Counted from the stretch's first letter, positions 25,377 through 34,228 are shown. The stretch: DNA of 52,961 nucleotides from Acidobacteriota bacterium (GCA_009841055.1 VXMN01000122.1:1-52961); one strand, 5' to 3'. Numbers and translations: made by a program. Notes: generated from the letters alone by a model not told the origin.

Positions 25377-25815
25377 CACGAAGAAACACGAAGGACGACA
25401 AAGGACCACCAAGGGGTTTGAAAACCCTCAAGAGGGGTCTGCCAAGGATTGGGAAGGACCAGGAAAAACTCCCTGACCAGCACAATTTTCGTCGACCAGG
25501 GCGCAGCCTGCCGTCGAGCCGGTGAAGGGATCTCTCCCATTCCTCGTGAGTTACAGGAATTATTAACATCGATGCACAGGATGCACAGGATCAACAGGAC
25601 GAGAGCTTCCTGCACCAGAATCCGGCTCGGGCAATGATCCGGTCCGGGATTGCGGATGCCCAGGATTACAGGACACCGGACTCCCAAGACCCTATCCTGT
25701 GTATCCTGTCCATCCTGTGCATCGATGTTAATAGTCCTTAGTGGCAGTGCACGCCGTTGAAGCAGATCCGTCTCGCTTCGTGGCCCTTCGTCGTTCTTCG
25801 TGTGTCTTCGTGGAT
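25377..25815. repeat. 10-bp-period interspersed repeat, copy 2 (inverted arms)
   Basis: Left arm 25377-25416 reads as four 10-mers CACGAAGAAA, CACGAAGGAC, GACAAAGGAC, CACCAAGGGG. Right arm 25776-25815 reads CTTCGTGGCC, CTTCGTCGTT, CTTCGTGTGT, CTTCGTGGAT, approximately its reverse complement. The bases outside the right arm (a T-run then GTTTCA) match those outside the left arm of copy 1 near 3811-3825, in inverse orientation. Confidence 0.8.
25561..25735. repeat. About 175-bp inverted-repeat element of 9-bp units, copy A
   Basis: The left end starts TATTAACATCGATGCACAGG and continues as 9-mers GATGCACAG, GATGCACAG, GATCAACAG. The right end is 9-mers TATCCTGTG, TATCCTGTC, CATCCTGTG then CATCGATGTTAATA, nearly its exact reverse complement over about 40 bases. 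The interior contains GGATTGCGGATGCCCAGG. Read on the other strand, the whole unit aligns with 47967-48136, including the interior, so it is a true repeated element and not only a pair of arms. Confidence 0.8.
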
Positions 25816-25946
25816 AGCTTTTTTTCTTTTGTTTCAAATAAGTCCGTCCCCCAGCCCTTGCCAAACCTCCCGCAACCGTGACATTCGCCGAACGGTTGCC
25901 TATACTCTGCCCTGTTTTTGCACGGCTCAAAAGGAGGGAGGCCAGC

Positions 25947-27152
25947 ATGCGGACCACATGGAGTTTTCATACTGCCGGAGCCATTCACTTCGGCAGAGGC
26001 GCCACCGATCAACTGGGTGAGATTGCTCGGGAACTGGGAGCGAGCCATGCCCTGGTGGTCACCGACAAGGCTCTGGTGAAGGCCGGCCTGGCCGACCAGG
26101 TGCAGGCCCGGCTGGCTTCCTCTGGTGTGAGGGTGACCCTCTTCGACGGCGGGGAGCCGGAGCCTTCCATCGCCGCCCTGCTCCGCTGCCACGACTTCGC
26201 CTCCCGGCACAAGCCCGACCTGCTGGTAGGACTGGGAGGCGGCAGCAACATGGACCTGGCCAAGACAGTGGGTGTCCTGCTCACCTACGGAGGCGCCCCC
26301 CGGGACTACATGGGCGAAGGGAAGGTTCCGGGCCCCATCCTGCCGCTGATCGCCGTGCCCACGACCGCAGGGACAGGCTCCGAAGTCACCCATGCGGGAA
26401 TCCTGACCGACACCGAGAACAACATCAAGGTGGCCATCGCCAGCAACTATCTCAGACCCCGGGCGGCGGTGGTGGACCCGCTCATGACCGTGACCTGTCC
26501 TCCCAAGGCCACGGCAGACAGCGGGATCGACGCCCTCACCCACGCCGTGGAAGCCTTCATGGCCACCGACAGCTCCCGACTCGAAATTCCGGAAGGCGAA
26601 ATTTCCATCTATCAGGGCCGCAATCCCCTGGGCAACGCCATGGTGGAGCCGGCGGTCAGCCTCATCGCCAGCCATCTTGCCGACGCCGTCAGGGACGGCC
26701 GGAACCTGGCGGCCCGGGAGGGTATGCACCTGGCGGCGCTTATCGCGGGAATGGGATTCAGCAACGTGGGCGTGGGCGCGGTCCACGCGCTGGAATACCC
26801 CATCGGCGGGGCTGTGCACTGTTCCCACGGCTGCGGCAACGGCCTGCTCCTGCCCTATGTGATGGAGTTCAACAAACCGGCCCGGGTGGAGGCCGTGGCC
26901 CGCCTGGCCGAACTCATGGGCCTCCCGGTGGAGGGCCTGTCCGCCGAGGCCGCTGCAGACGCCGCCATCGAGCGGGTGCGAGCCTTGAGGAAGGAAATCG
27001 GCATCCCCGACAAGCTCCGGGAAATCGGAGTGCAGGAACACCAGCTCCGATCGTTTGCGGAAGCAGCCTTCGGGATCAAGCGGCTCATGCGCAGCAATCC
27101 CCGTCAGGCCACGGTCGATGACCTGGAGGGAATTCTGCAGGCGGCTTTTTAG
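25947..27152 (+). CDS. Iron-containing alcohol dehydrogenase
   Basis: The 401-residue protein is a group III (iron-type) NAD(P)-dependent alcohol dehydrogenase. GLGGGSNMDLAK binds the nucleotide diphosphate, PTTAGTGSEVT lies at the substrate side, and metal ligands are provided by DSGIDALTHAVEA and the two histidines of VHALEYPIGGAVHCSHGCGNG. ATG at 25947 is placed directly after AAGGAGGGAGG; an extension to 25878 lacks such a signal. The family reduces small aldehydes or oxidises alcohols, lactaldehyde-type and 1,3-propanediol-type included; the substrate is open. It stands alone, converging on the DUF1501 gene. Confidence 0.93.
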   Translation: MRTTWSFHTAGAIHFGRGATDQLGEIARELGASHALVVTDKALVKAGLADQVQARLASSGVRVTLFDGGEPEPSIAALLRCHDFASRHKPDLLVGLGGGSNMDLAKTVGVLLTYGGAPRDYMGEGKVPGPILPLIAVPTTAGTGSEVTHAGILTDTENNIKVAIASNYLRPRAAVVDPLMTVTCPPKATADSGIDALTHAVEAFMATDSSRLEIPEGEISIYQGRNPLGNAMVEPAVSLIASHLADAVRDGRNLAAREGMHLAALIAGMGFSNVGVGAVHALEYPIGGAVHCSHGCGNGLLLPYVMEFNKPARVEAVARLAELMGLPVEGLSAEAAADAAIERVRALRKEIGIPDKLREIGVQEHQLRSFAEAAFGIKRLMRSNPRQATVDDLEGILQAAF

Positions 27153-27178
27153 GGGAAAAGGAAGGAACTGCCGGCCGG

Positions 27179-28513
27179 CTAAACCAACTCGTGGAGCGGC
27201 TGCCCCATGACGTCATCGATGGAGTTGGCGATGTAGAGGGGACGGCCTCCGGGGTTGACGTACTCCTTGGTCCAATCGATGCCCATGGCCTTGTAGATGG
27301 TGGCGAAGAGGTCGCCCATGGTGACCCTGCGTTCGGCCACCTGAGCCCCCTGCTCGTCGCTGGCGCCCACCACTCGTCCGCCCTGAATACCTCCACCCCC
27401 CAGAATCAACGACCAGCAGTCCGGGTAGTGATCCCGCCCGTTGTTGGCGTTCAGGTGGGGGGTGCGACCGAACTCGCCCATGGCCAGCACCACGGTGGAG
27501 TCCAGCAGTCCGCGCTGCTGCAGGTCCTCCAGCAACACCGAAAGGGTCTGGTCCAGGGTGGGGGCCAGCTTGTCCCGCAGCCTCTGGTCGTTGTCCTTGT
27601 GGGTGTCCCAGGCCCCGTGGGCGTATCCTGAGGTGGTCACAAAGCGGCAGCCGGCTTCCACCAGGCGGCGAGCCAGCAGCACGCTTTGACCGACCCGGGT
27701 GCGTCCGTAGGCATCCTTGGTCCGGTCCGACTCCTGGGACAGATCGAAGGCCTGCTTGACCTTGGGCGAAAGCAGCATGGTCAGGGCCTGGTTGGTGAAG
27801 CGGTCCATCCTGCCGAATTCGGCGTGCTTCTCCTTCTGGCGGAACCCCCGGTCCACCGCCTGCAGAAACGACCGGCGGTCGGCGATATCGGCGGCCGTCA
27901 GGGTATCGGGCAGGGACAGGTCCGGAATCTGAAAGGACTCATGGTTGGGATCGGGCAGAATAATCGGATCGTATTCCGAACCCAGAAAGGCCGAGGTGTA
28001 GGCATCCATGTAGGAGAAAAAGTCGGTCTCCTGGTGCTCCGGGACCATGATGTAGGGAGGAAGGTTGTTCCTCGGCCCCAGCTCCCTGGAGATGATCGAA
28101 CCCAGGCTGGGAAACTTCAGGGCCGGATTGGGGCGGTGGCCGGTCAGCGCGTAGTGGGTGCCTTGAGGATGGTTGTTCTCCTCGGTGTGCATGGAGCGGA
28201 CAATAGCCAGCTTGTCCATGTGGCCGGCGATTCGGGGAAAGATCTCCGAGATCCGAATGCCGTCGGCCCGGGTGGGAATGGCATTGAACTGGCTGTGGGG
28301 CTTGGGGTCCCAGGTGTCGATCTGGGAGGGACCTCCCTCCAGCCAGAGCAGTATGCAGGCCTGGGCTTTTTGTTTCGAACGGGCGGCGGCCGGAGTGGCC
28401 GCTTCCAGGGCCAGGTACTGCCTCAGGTTCAGGCCCAGCAGGCTAAGAGCACCGACTCTGAGGAATTCCCGGCGTGGCCGGCAACACCCGAGCTGATCGA
28501 TCGGCAGGTCCAT
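27179..28513 (-). CDS. DUF1501 protein, Tat-exported
   Basis: The 444-residue protein belongs to DUF1501, a sulfatase/phosphatase-fold family abundant in Planctomycetota and Acidobacteriota. The N terminus carries a twin-arginine signal (RREFLRVGALSLLGL). Characteristic segments follow: ILLWLEGGPSQIDTWDPKP, RSMHTEENNHPQGTHYALTG, TSGYAHGAWDTHKDN and MGEFGRTPHLNANNGRDHYP. ATG at 28513 lies 11 nt after the stop of the DUF1549/DUF1553 gene, and the two families are known to occur as a gene pair; they are probably co-translated. The function is unknown. A role in periplasmic polysaccharide or sulfate-ester processing has been suggested for such pairs on context alone. Confidence 0.93.
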   Translation of the reverse strand: MDLPIDQLGCCRPRREFLRVGALSLLGLNLRQYLALEAATPAAARSKQKAQACILLWLEGGPSQIDTWDPKPHSQFNAIPTRADGIRISEIFPRIAGHMDKLAIVRSMHTEENNHPQGTHYALTGHRPNPALKFPSLGSIISRELGPRNNLPPYIMVPEHQETDFFSYMDAYTSAFLGSEYDPIILPDPNHESFQIPDLSLPDTLTAADIADRRSFLQAVDRGFRQKEKHAEFGRMDRFTNQALTMLLSPKVKQAFDLSQESDRTKDAYGRTRVGQSVLLARRLVEAGCRFVTTSGYAHGAWDTHKDNDQRLRDKLAPTLDQTLSVLLEDLQQRGLLDSTVVLAMGEFGRTPHLNANNGRDHYPDCWSLILGGGGIQGGRVVGASDEQGAQVAERRVTMGDLFATIYKAMGIDWTKEYVNPGGRPLYIANSIDDVMGQPLHELV

Positions 28514-28524
28514 AGGAATGTCCC

Positions 28525-31107
28525 TCAGTGATTATAGGTAAACTGGCGGGAGGCCAGCAACCCCCAGGCCAGGTTTTCCACTCCCTTCCGGCGAGATGGA
28601 GCCATCTCGATGAGGTCTTGCAGCCGGGTTTCCTCGTCAGCCGTCGGAAAGCGCGAAAGCGCAGCCAGATAGAGTTCCCGAACGATCTCCCTGTCGGAGG
28701 CGCCGGCCGACAGCAGCCGACTCACACGGCCTTCCTTGGCCGCGATCTTGGTGGTGTAGGTGGAGCCGACCAGCAGGTGCAGGGCCTGCCTGAGGGTGGA
28801 ACGGTAGTCGCGCCAGGGCATGCTGTCCCGGCTGACGGGCCGCCCATAAACTTCCAGGAACTGGGAGGGAGTAACTTCCGGGACCAGCTCGATGGCCCGG
28901 GTCCCCTTGGGCTCAGTGCCTCCACCCACGTACTCGTGAACGGCAAAGGCCTCCTCGATGCCGGTCACCGATGAAATGGCGTCCAGCAGGATCTCGGCCT
29001 CCAATCGGCGAGGCAGCGCCCGGGAGTGGTTGACCTCATCCTCCCGGTTGGTCGAATTGAGGTCTCCTGAAAGCTGATAGGTTCCGGACCGGGCGATAGC
29101 GCGCATCAGGTGCCTGAGATCATAGCCGCTGCGCCGAAAATCACGGGCCAGGGCCTGCAGCAACTCGGGGTGGCTGGCGGGGTTGCCGGGTCTGAAATCG
29201 TCCACCGGCTCGACCAGGCCCTTCCCGAAGAAGTTGGCCCACACCCGGTTGACGATGGCCTGGCTGAAGTAGGGGTTCGCCGGCGAGGTCATCCAGTCCG
29301 CCAGCTCCGCGCGGGGGTTGATGCCGGTGGAAGGGGGCAGTGAGCCGTCCAGGAAACTGGGGGCCACTTCCCGCCGGCGCCGGGGGTGAATCACCTTGGG
29401 CCCTTCCGGCTGTTCCTCGTTCCCGGAAACGTCGTCCATGAAGACCGAGAGGTCGCGGATTCGGGTCAGCTGTCCGTAGAAGGCGGTAATTCCCCAGAAC
29501 TGATCCTGGGTCCAGGTCTCGTAGGGATGGTCGTGGCACTGAGCGCAGTCCAGGCGTATCCCCAGGAAGACCCGCACGTCCTCTCCCATCTTCTCGTGGG
29601 GACGCATGACTTCCCCGCTGATGGACTTGATGAAATGCCGGGTAGGCCCGCCGTTGCCCTGGCCCGCCACCCGTTCCCGGGCCATCTGGTCGTACGGTTT
29701 GTTGCGGGCCAGGCTTTCCCGGATCCAGCTCTTGTAGACGTAGGCATTGCGATAGACCACCCGGAAGAAGTCGGCAAAGCGAAAGGTCCAGTAGTCCACG
29801 AATTCCGGCGAGTTCAGCAGCCGCTCGATCAGATGCTCCCGCTTGAGAGAATCCCGGTCGGCCAGGAATTCGCGCACGCGCTCGGGGGGTGGCAGGGTCC
29901 CCGTGAGGTCCAGACAGACCCGCCGCAGGAAGGCGGAGTCGCTTGAGAGGCCCGCCGGAACAATGTGCAGTTCCCGCAACCGATCGAAAACCAGGTCATC
30001 GATGAAATTGCGTCCGGCCACCTCCGGATAGTTGTCCAGCGGTTGTCGAATCACCCCGCAGCGGACCTGAACCAGCTTCCCGGCCGCCCGTATCGTCACT
30101 CTGGCCTGTCCCGGCTTGAGGGCCCGCACCACCCCCGACGGGGTGACGTCAATGACAGCCGGGTCGCTGCTCTCGTAAAGCACCTCGGGACTCAGGTCTT
30201 CAGCGCGGCCGTCTTCAAAGACAGCGGTCACCAGCAGTCGCCGCCCAGCTCCGGGCTCCATGATCGCTTCCCGCGGAAAAACCTCCAGGCGTTGGATCCG
30301 GGACTCCGACGGGCCGGCCCCGTAGGGAGCCCCCTGGCGTATCCACTCCAACAGCCTCCGGTAGTCGGCCGAGCCCCGCTCGAAGCGCTGTCCTCCCCCA
30401 TGGGGCAACTCCAGCGCGGGCTTCAGCAGCAATCGGCTCTGTCGCGGCTCTTCCAGGCTGACTCGAGGGTCGAAGGGCTCGGCGGCTTTGGGGGACAGCA
30501 CCTGGTAGACTCCGCCCTTGACGGTCCAGCGGTAGTCCTCCCGGGGATTGATACCGTGCAGGGAAAGCTTGAAACCGCCCCGGCCCTTGACCCCGCCGTG
30601 GCACTCGCTGCCGTTGCAACCGTTACGGGTAAAGACCCCGACCACATCCCGAGCGAACCCGAAGGGTCTGGCCCTTCCGGTTCCTTCGATGCGAACCGTC
30701 GCCTCCAGCCTCTGTCCGGCAACCTCGGCCCGCAACGTGACCTCCCCATCCCGGCGAGCCGTCAGCAGCCCCTCAGGCTCGACTTGAGCCAATCGGTCAT
30801 CCGACAGGCTGAATCGTGCTTCCGGCGTAAGGTCGATTTCGAGCCCCCGGGAATCGGTGGCCACCACCAGGAAGGATTGGAACGCTCCTTCCCCCAGCAA
30901 TCGTACCCGAGAAGGGACCAGGCGAAAGCCCCACAGGCCGTTGCGGGCCACCAATCGGTCGGAGCCTGCCGAGCCGTTGGGGCTCGCTGCCGGTTCCGCG
31001 GGCGGGGTTTGGCGATCCCCATCCGCGCCCAGGTGCCCGGGCGCCAGGATCGGCAGGAGGCTCAACACCAATACCCGGACAGGTCTCTTCCAATCGGACA
31101 TCCCCAT
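28525..31107 (-). CDS. Secreted DUF1549/DUF1553 protein with Ig-like and cytochrome-like domains
   Basis: The 860-residue protein has a signal peptide (SDWKRPVRVLVLSLLPILAPGHLGA). Two bacterial Ig-like (Big2) segments occur: SRVRLLGEGAFQSFLVVATDSRG onward near 65, and VFPREAIMEPGAGRRLLVTAV with VTPSGVVRALKPGQARVTIRAAG near 280-350. Between them is the cytochrome-like CNGSECHG with GGFKLSLHGINP and HGGGQRF; the C-x4-CH spacing is usual in this family. DUF1549 follows (FIDDLVFDRLRELHI, RRVCLDLTGTLPP, CAQCHDHPYETWTQDQFW), then DUF1553 (NPYFSQAIVNRVWANFFGKGLVEPVDDFR). ATG at 31107 has GGAGG about six nt upstream. The gene pairs with DUF1501 downstream and likely acts in the periplasm. Confidence 0.92.
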   Translation of the reverse strand: MGMSDWKRPVRVLVLSLLPILAPGHLGADGDRQTPPAEPAASPNGSAGSDRLVARNGLWGFRLVPSRVRLLGEGAFQSFLVVATDSRGLEIDLTPEARFSLSDDRLAQVEPEGLLTARRDGEVTLRAEVAGQRLEATVRIEGTGRARPFGFARDVVGVFTRNGCNGSECHGGVKGRGGFKLSLHGINPREDYRWTVKGGVYQVLSPKAAEPFDPRVSLEEPRQSRLLLKPALELPHGGGQRFERGSADYRRLLEWIRQGAPYGAGPSESRIQRLEVFPREAIMEPGAGRRLLVTAVFEDGRAEDLSPEVLYESSDPAVIDVTPSGVVRALKPGQARVTIRAAGKLVQVRCGVIRQPLDNYPEVAGRNFIDDLVFDRLRELHIVPAGLSSDSAFLRRVCLDLTGTLPPPERVREFLADRDSLKREHLIERLLNSPEFVDYWTFRFADFFRVVYRNAYVYKSWIRESLARNKPYDQMARERVAGQGNGGPTRHFIKSISGEVMRPHEKMGEDVRVFLGIRLDCAQCHDHPYETWTQDQFWGITAFYGQLTRIRDLSVFMDDVSGNEEQPEGPKVIHPRRRREVAPSFLDGSLPPSTGINPRAELADWMTSPANPYFSQAIVNRVWANFFGKGLVEPVDDFRPGNPASHPELLQALARDFRRSGYDLRHLMRAIARSGTYQLSGDLNSTNREDEVNHSRALPRRLEAEILLDAISSVTGIEEAFAVHEYVGGGTEPKGTRAIELVPEVTPSQFLEVYGRPVSRDSMPWRDYRSTLRQALHLLVGSTYTTKIAAKEGRVSRLLSAGASDREIVRELYLAALSRFPTADEETRLQDLIEMAPSRRKGVENLAWGLLASRQFTYNH

Positions 31108-31154
31108 GAAACACCTCCGGTCTGCGGCGATTTCAGCCGCGGACCGCCTCTCGC

Positions 31155-33095
31155 TCACGAGCCGGACGACCGCTCCGGCGAACCGATCACCATGAGCGGA
31201 ATCTCTCCCACCGGCAGCCGGGCACCCAACCGGTTGTCGACCGCCGGCCGCGCCCACACCCTGACCCGGGCCGGCAGGTCCGTCAACGGTGCCTGCTCGT
31301 CGGCCCGCAACAGGATGACGGCCTTTTCGCTGAACCCCAGGAAGCTTTTGCGGCTTTCGGTGGTGGGCCCGATAGGGCTGGGGGGCTCCACTTCCGTGCC
31401 GGTCAAGGGCTCCACCCCCGGCGGCAGACCCTCCAGGCTCAGGGCCACCTGGCCCGAATAACCCTCTTCCAGGCCGGTGGTTACTTTCAGCGTTCTGACC
31501 TGGCCCCGCCTGAGATTGATACGATCCCCTTCGAGCTCGAGGTCCCCCACGTGGGGAATGCCGGGGCGAACCATCACCCGGTAGGCATGGTCCGATCGGC
31601 CCTGCTGGGAGGTCAGGTCGCCAACCTGCAGGAGGTAGTCGCCGGCGACGCCGAATTCGGCCACCATCTTGGCCTCCAGAGACTCGAAAAAGGCAAGGGA
31701 CCCGATGGCGCAGGTTCCGCGGTCAGGAAGATGGAGTTTGAGCAGCTCCACCAGAAAAATGGGGTCCTGACGGGTCAGCGCGATCTTGCGGTGCTTGTTG
31801 TCGAACAACGGGTGCCCGGCGGAATCCAACACCTTGAGGCTGGGACTGAAGGCCGGAGGCGAGACCCGCGGGGTCTCCACCTCAAAGACCAGCGTCTGCC
31901 CGGCCGCAAGTTGGAATCGAAAGAAATCCACGTCTCCCGGAGCTTCGATTCTCCCGCTGATCAGAGCGGGTAGAGAAACAGTCGGGGCCTGCTCGCGGCT
32001 TCCGTTGGGCTCTTTTTCTTCAAAGACCACCGGAGCAGGATTGGCGCCTCTCGAAGATGGATCGGGCGAGCCGGCTGTGCCCGTGGGTTCCCTCGATTGC
32101 TTCTCGGATTCCGGGCCTGCCTTGGACCGGGACCCGTTAGCGGCGGGCTTGACCGTGCGGGCCCAGAGCCGGCGCAGCCGGAGCGGAGTCAACTCCCTGA
32201 CGTATTGGCGCTCGCTCCACTTGGCCGGTTTCCCGGGACCGGGCCAACCCCCGTATGTCGATCCGTCTCCCGCCGGCACGATGCGAAGCTGATAGACGAA
32301 TTCGGGTTCGGCTTTGCCATAGACTGATCCGACCCCTATCCGATAGCGCCCGCCACGGTCGAAGCGATGGCGCCAGTGCCTGGCCCGCGAGGGCCTGTAG
32401 CTTCCCTTGTGGCTGAACTCCAGCTCCGCCGGTCTGTCGCCGCGCAGCCAGCTTCCCTCGTCCCTGTGCAGCCTGAGTACCTGCCTGAAGGTTTCGGCCG
32501 GGCTGAACAACTGGAAAGCCAGGTCTTCCCCGGCCGTCACCTCCAGCGCGTAGCTGTCCACTTCCCCGTCGCGGGAGAGCCTGCCGTTGAGGATGACCGG
32601 GGGACGGACGATGCGGGGCCTGGAATCAACCCCGCCGGCATCCTCCGACTCCTCCATGACCGGATCGGAGCTGACCAGAAAGCTCAACGGATTGGAAATC
32701 CCCCGCCGGGAAACCAGGTAGAGGGAGTGGACCCCGCTCGGGACCCCGGGACCGATCTCCATCTCGAGGTTGACCCGCTGATTGGGCGCCTTCTTCTTGT
32801 CTCCATATCCGCTCTCCTCGGACCCCTTCTCCTGTTCCGAAACCGGGCGGACTTCCAGGATGGCGCCTTTGAGGCCCGGCTCAGGAGACCAGACCGCGTG
32901 CACCTCCTGCAGCAACCGGCCTTCCACCTCGGCCTTAAGGCGGGTGTCCGGCCGGCCTCCCAGCGGGTAGATCCAGTGGGCCTCCGGCTCTGTGGGTTCC
33001 GGAGCCGGCATTTCCTGGGCCACGGCATGGAAAACCAGCAGCAGGGCCAGCAGGGCCGGCCCGAAGCGGTTCGCCAGGGTGGCGGCCCCGCTCAT
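31155..33095 (-). CDS. Secreted prepeptidase (PPC) domain protein
   Basis: The 646-residue protein begins with a signal peptide (NRFGPALLALLLVFHAVAQ). It contains at least two bacterial prepeptidase C-terminal domains with the VDSYALEVTAGEDLAFQLFSP and VDFFRFQLAAGQTLVFEVETP patterns, plus a disordered Gly/Ser/Pro linker around residues 330-360. The C terminus has an Ig-like strand set (RTLKVTTGLEEGYSGQVALS). Such proteins accompany DUF1549/DUF1553/DUF1501 genes in Planctomycetota-like genomes, as here (47 nt upstream of that gene). No catalytic site is visible. ATG at 33095 has GGGAAA four nt upstream; a GTG at 33125 is an alternative start. Confidence 0.85.
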   Translation of the reverse strand: MSGAATLANRFGPALLALLLVFHAVAQEMPAPEPTEPEAHWIYPLGGRPDTRLKAEVEGRLLQEVHAVWSPEPGLKGAILEVRPVSEQEKGSEESGYGDKKKAPNQRVNLEMEIGPGVPSGVHSLYLVSRRGISNPLSFLVSSDPVMEESEDAGGVDSRPRIVRPPVILNGRLSRDGEVDSYALEVTAGEDLAFQLFSPAETFRQVLRLHRDEGSWLRGDRPAELEFSHKGSYRPSRARHWRHRFDRGGRYRIGVGSVYGKAEPEFVYQLRIVPAGDGSTYGGWPGPGKPAKWSERQYVRELTPLRLRRLWARTVKPAANGSRSKAGPESEKQSREPTGTAGSPDPSSRGANPAPVVFEEKEPNGSREQAPTVSLPALISGRIEAPGDVDFFRFQLAAGQTLVFEVETPRVSPPAFSPSLKVLDSAGHPLFDNKHRKIALTRQDPIFLVELLKLHLPDRGTCAIGSLAFFESLEAKMVAEFGVAGDYLLQVGDLTSQQGRSDHAYRVMVRPGIPHVGDLELEGDRINLRRGQVRTLKVTTGLEEGYSGQVALSLEGLPPGVEPLTGTEVEPPSPIGPTTESRKSFLGFSEKAVILLRADEQAPLTDLPARVRVWARPAVDNRLGARLPVGEIPLMVIGSPERSSGS

Positions 33096-33184
33096 TTTCC
33101 CGGGGTTCAAGGATTGCCGGTTCACGATTCTCGCACCTTCATGATTTTCGATTCGGTGGTCTTCGCCCCCTCGACCGTCGGCGC

Positions 33185-34228
33185 TCAAGCCTCGGCATGC
33201 TGGCGGGCGATGGCCGCGATCCTGGGCCGATCCTCGGGACGCACGGCCCTGCCCGGCGGCCTGACCGGACCGCCGGCCCGACCCAGGGCTTCCAGGGCCA
33301 CCTTGATCCCGCTCACGTGGTAGCCGGGACTGAGGCCTCTGACCCGGGCCATGGGCTCTATCCGCGTCCGGAGCACCTCCTTCATGCGCTCGACCTCTCC
33401 CAGCCGCCCCTGCTTGCAAAACTCCCTGCAAGCCTCGGGGACGAACGTGGCCACGGCCGAGGTGTTGCCGCGGGCCCCGGCCGGCAAGGCTTTCACGGCG
33501 TGCCCTTCACCCCGGGCGATCCAGACCAGCCGGTCGGAGACCAGAGCCCCCAGTTCCTGTCCCATGGCGATGTCGCTGCTGGAATCCTCGAACCCGAGGA
33601 CATTGGGAAGCTCCGACAGACGTTCCAGGACCTTGGGCCAATAGTTCTCCTTGCCGGTGGGAAAATTGTGGCCCGAAACCGTCGCCAGCACTACCCCGAT
33701 GTCGATCGACTGCGCCACCTCGGTGAAATACCGAATGATGCCCTCGTCGTATCCGGGAATCCAGTTCCAGTAGGGAGGGGCGAACAGGAGGATGGCGTCG
33801 GCTCCGGCTTCCTGGGCGTTGCGGGCCATGATCCTGGCCATGCGGTAGCCGCCGCAAGCTCCCACCACAACCGGCAGCTCGCCCCGGGCGCCCCTGGCCG
33901 CGGCCTCCGCCATGGCCCGGTGCTCCTCCAGGTCCAGGGAGAAGATCTCCCCCATGCCGCCCCCGACCACGATGGTGGTGTCCTGGAGCCCGGCATCGGC
34001 GTGGTGGGCGATATTGCGGCGAAGCCCCTCGGCGTTGAAGCTGCCGTCGGGATGAAAGGGGGTCACCATGAAGCAATGGACGCCCTGGATGCGCTCGCGA
34101 AGGCGGTCCATGTCGCGGCGGTTGGGGGAAGGCGTGCGGGCCGAGCCGGCGGTCGGGGGTCTCAAGGCTGCCGCTCCGGCAATCAAGCCCACCTTTTTGA
34201 GAAGCGCTCTGCGGCTGGAGCCGGGCAT
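33185..34228 (-). CDS. DapA-like (dihydrodipicolinate synthase family) protein, Tat-exported, lacking the Schiff-base lysine
   Basis: The 347-residue protein carries a twin-arginine-like leader (SSRRALLKKVGLIAGAAAL) before a DHDPS/N-acetylneuraminate-lyase barrel. Conserved barrel features are MVTPFHPDGSFN (54-65), GGGMGEIFSLDLEEH (89-103) and a PNVLGFEDSSSD segment (209-219). The last should read G-x-K-D-S-S; here the Schiff-base lysine is replaced by E214. The tyrosine of the usual YNxP motif is also absent (LATVSGHNFP). Class I aldolase chemistry is therefore unlikely in the classical form. ATG at 34228 has GGAGGAG eight nt upstream; a GTG at 34252 is less likely. It heads the minus-strand cluster that includes PPC, DUF1549/1553 and DUF1501 genes. 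Confidence 0.85.
   Translation of the reverse strand: MPGSSRRALLKKVGLIAGAAALRPPTAGSARTPSPNRRDMDRLRERIQGVHCFMVTPFHPDGSFNAEGLRRNIAHHADAGLQDTTIVVGGGMGEIFSLDLEEHRAMAEAAARGARGELPVVVGACGGYRMARIMARNAQEAGADAILLFAPPYWNWIPGYDEGIIRYFTEVAQSIDIGVVLATVSGHNFPTGKENYWPKVLERLSELPNVLGFEDSSSDIAMGQELGALVSDRLVWIARGEGHAVKALPAGARGNTSAVATFVPEACREFCKQGRLGEVERMKEVLRTRIEPMARVRGLSPGYHVSGIKVALEALGRAGGPVRPPGRAVRPEDRPRIAAIARQHAEA

Larger units (their letters stand above)
25336..25946. other. Long intergenic region dominated by nested inverted repeats
   Basis: The 611-bp gap between the speE-like gene and the alcohol dehydrogenase holds an outer inverted pair (25377-25416 with 25776-25815) that encloses a second inverted element (25561-25735). 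The only expression signal is AAGGAGGGAGG just before the dehydrogenase. No gene was found; open frames through it are non-coding in character. Confidence 0.75.

Noticed and set aside
25336-25946. Tandem 9- and 10-mers considered as a CRISPR array
   Set aside because: Units are contiguous without spacers, too short and degenerate, and no cas gene is in the window.
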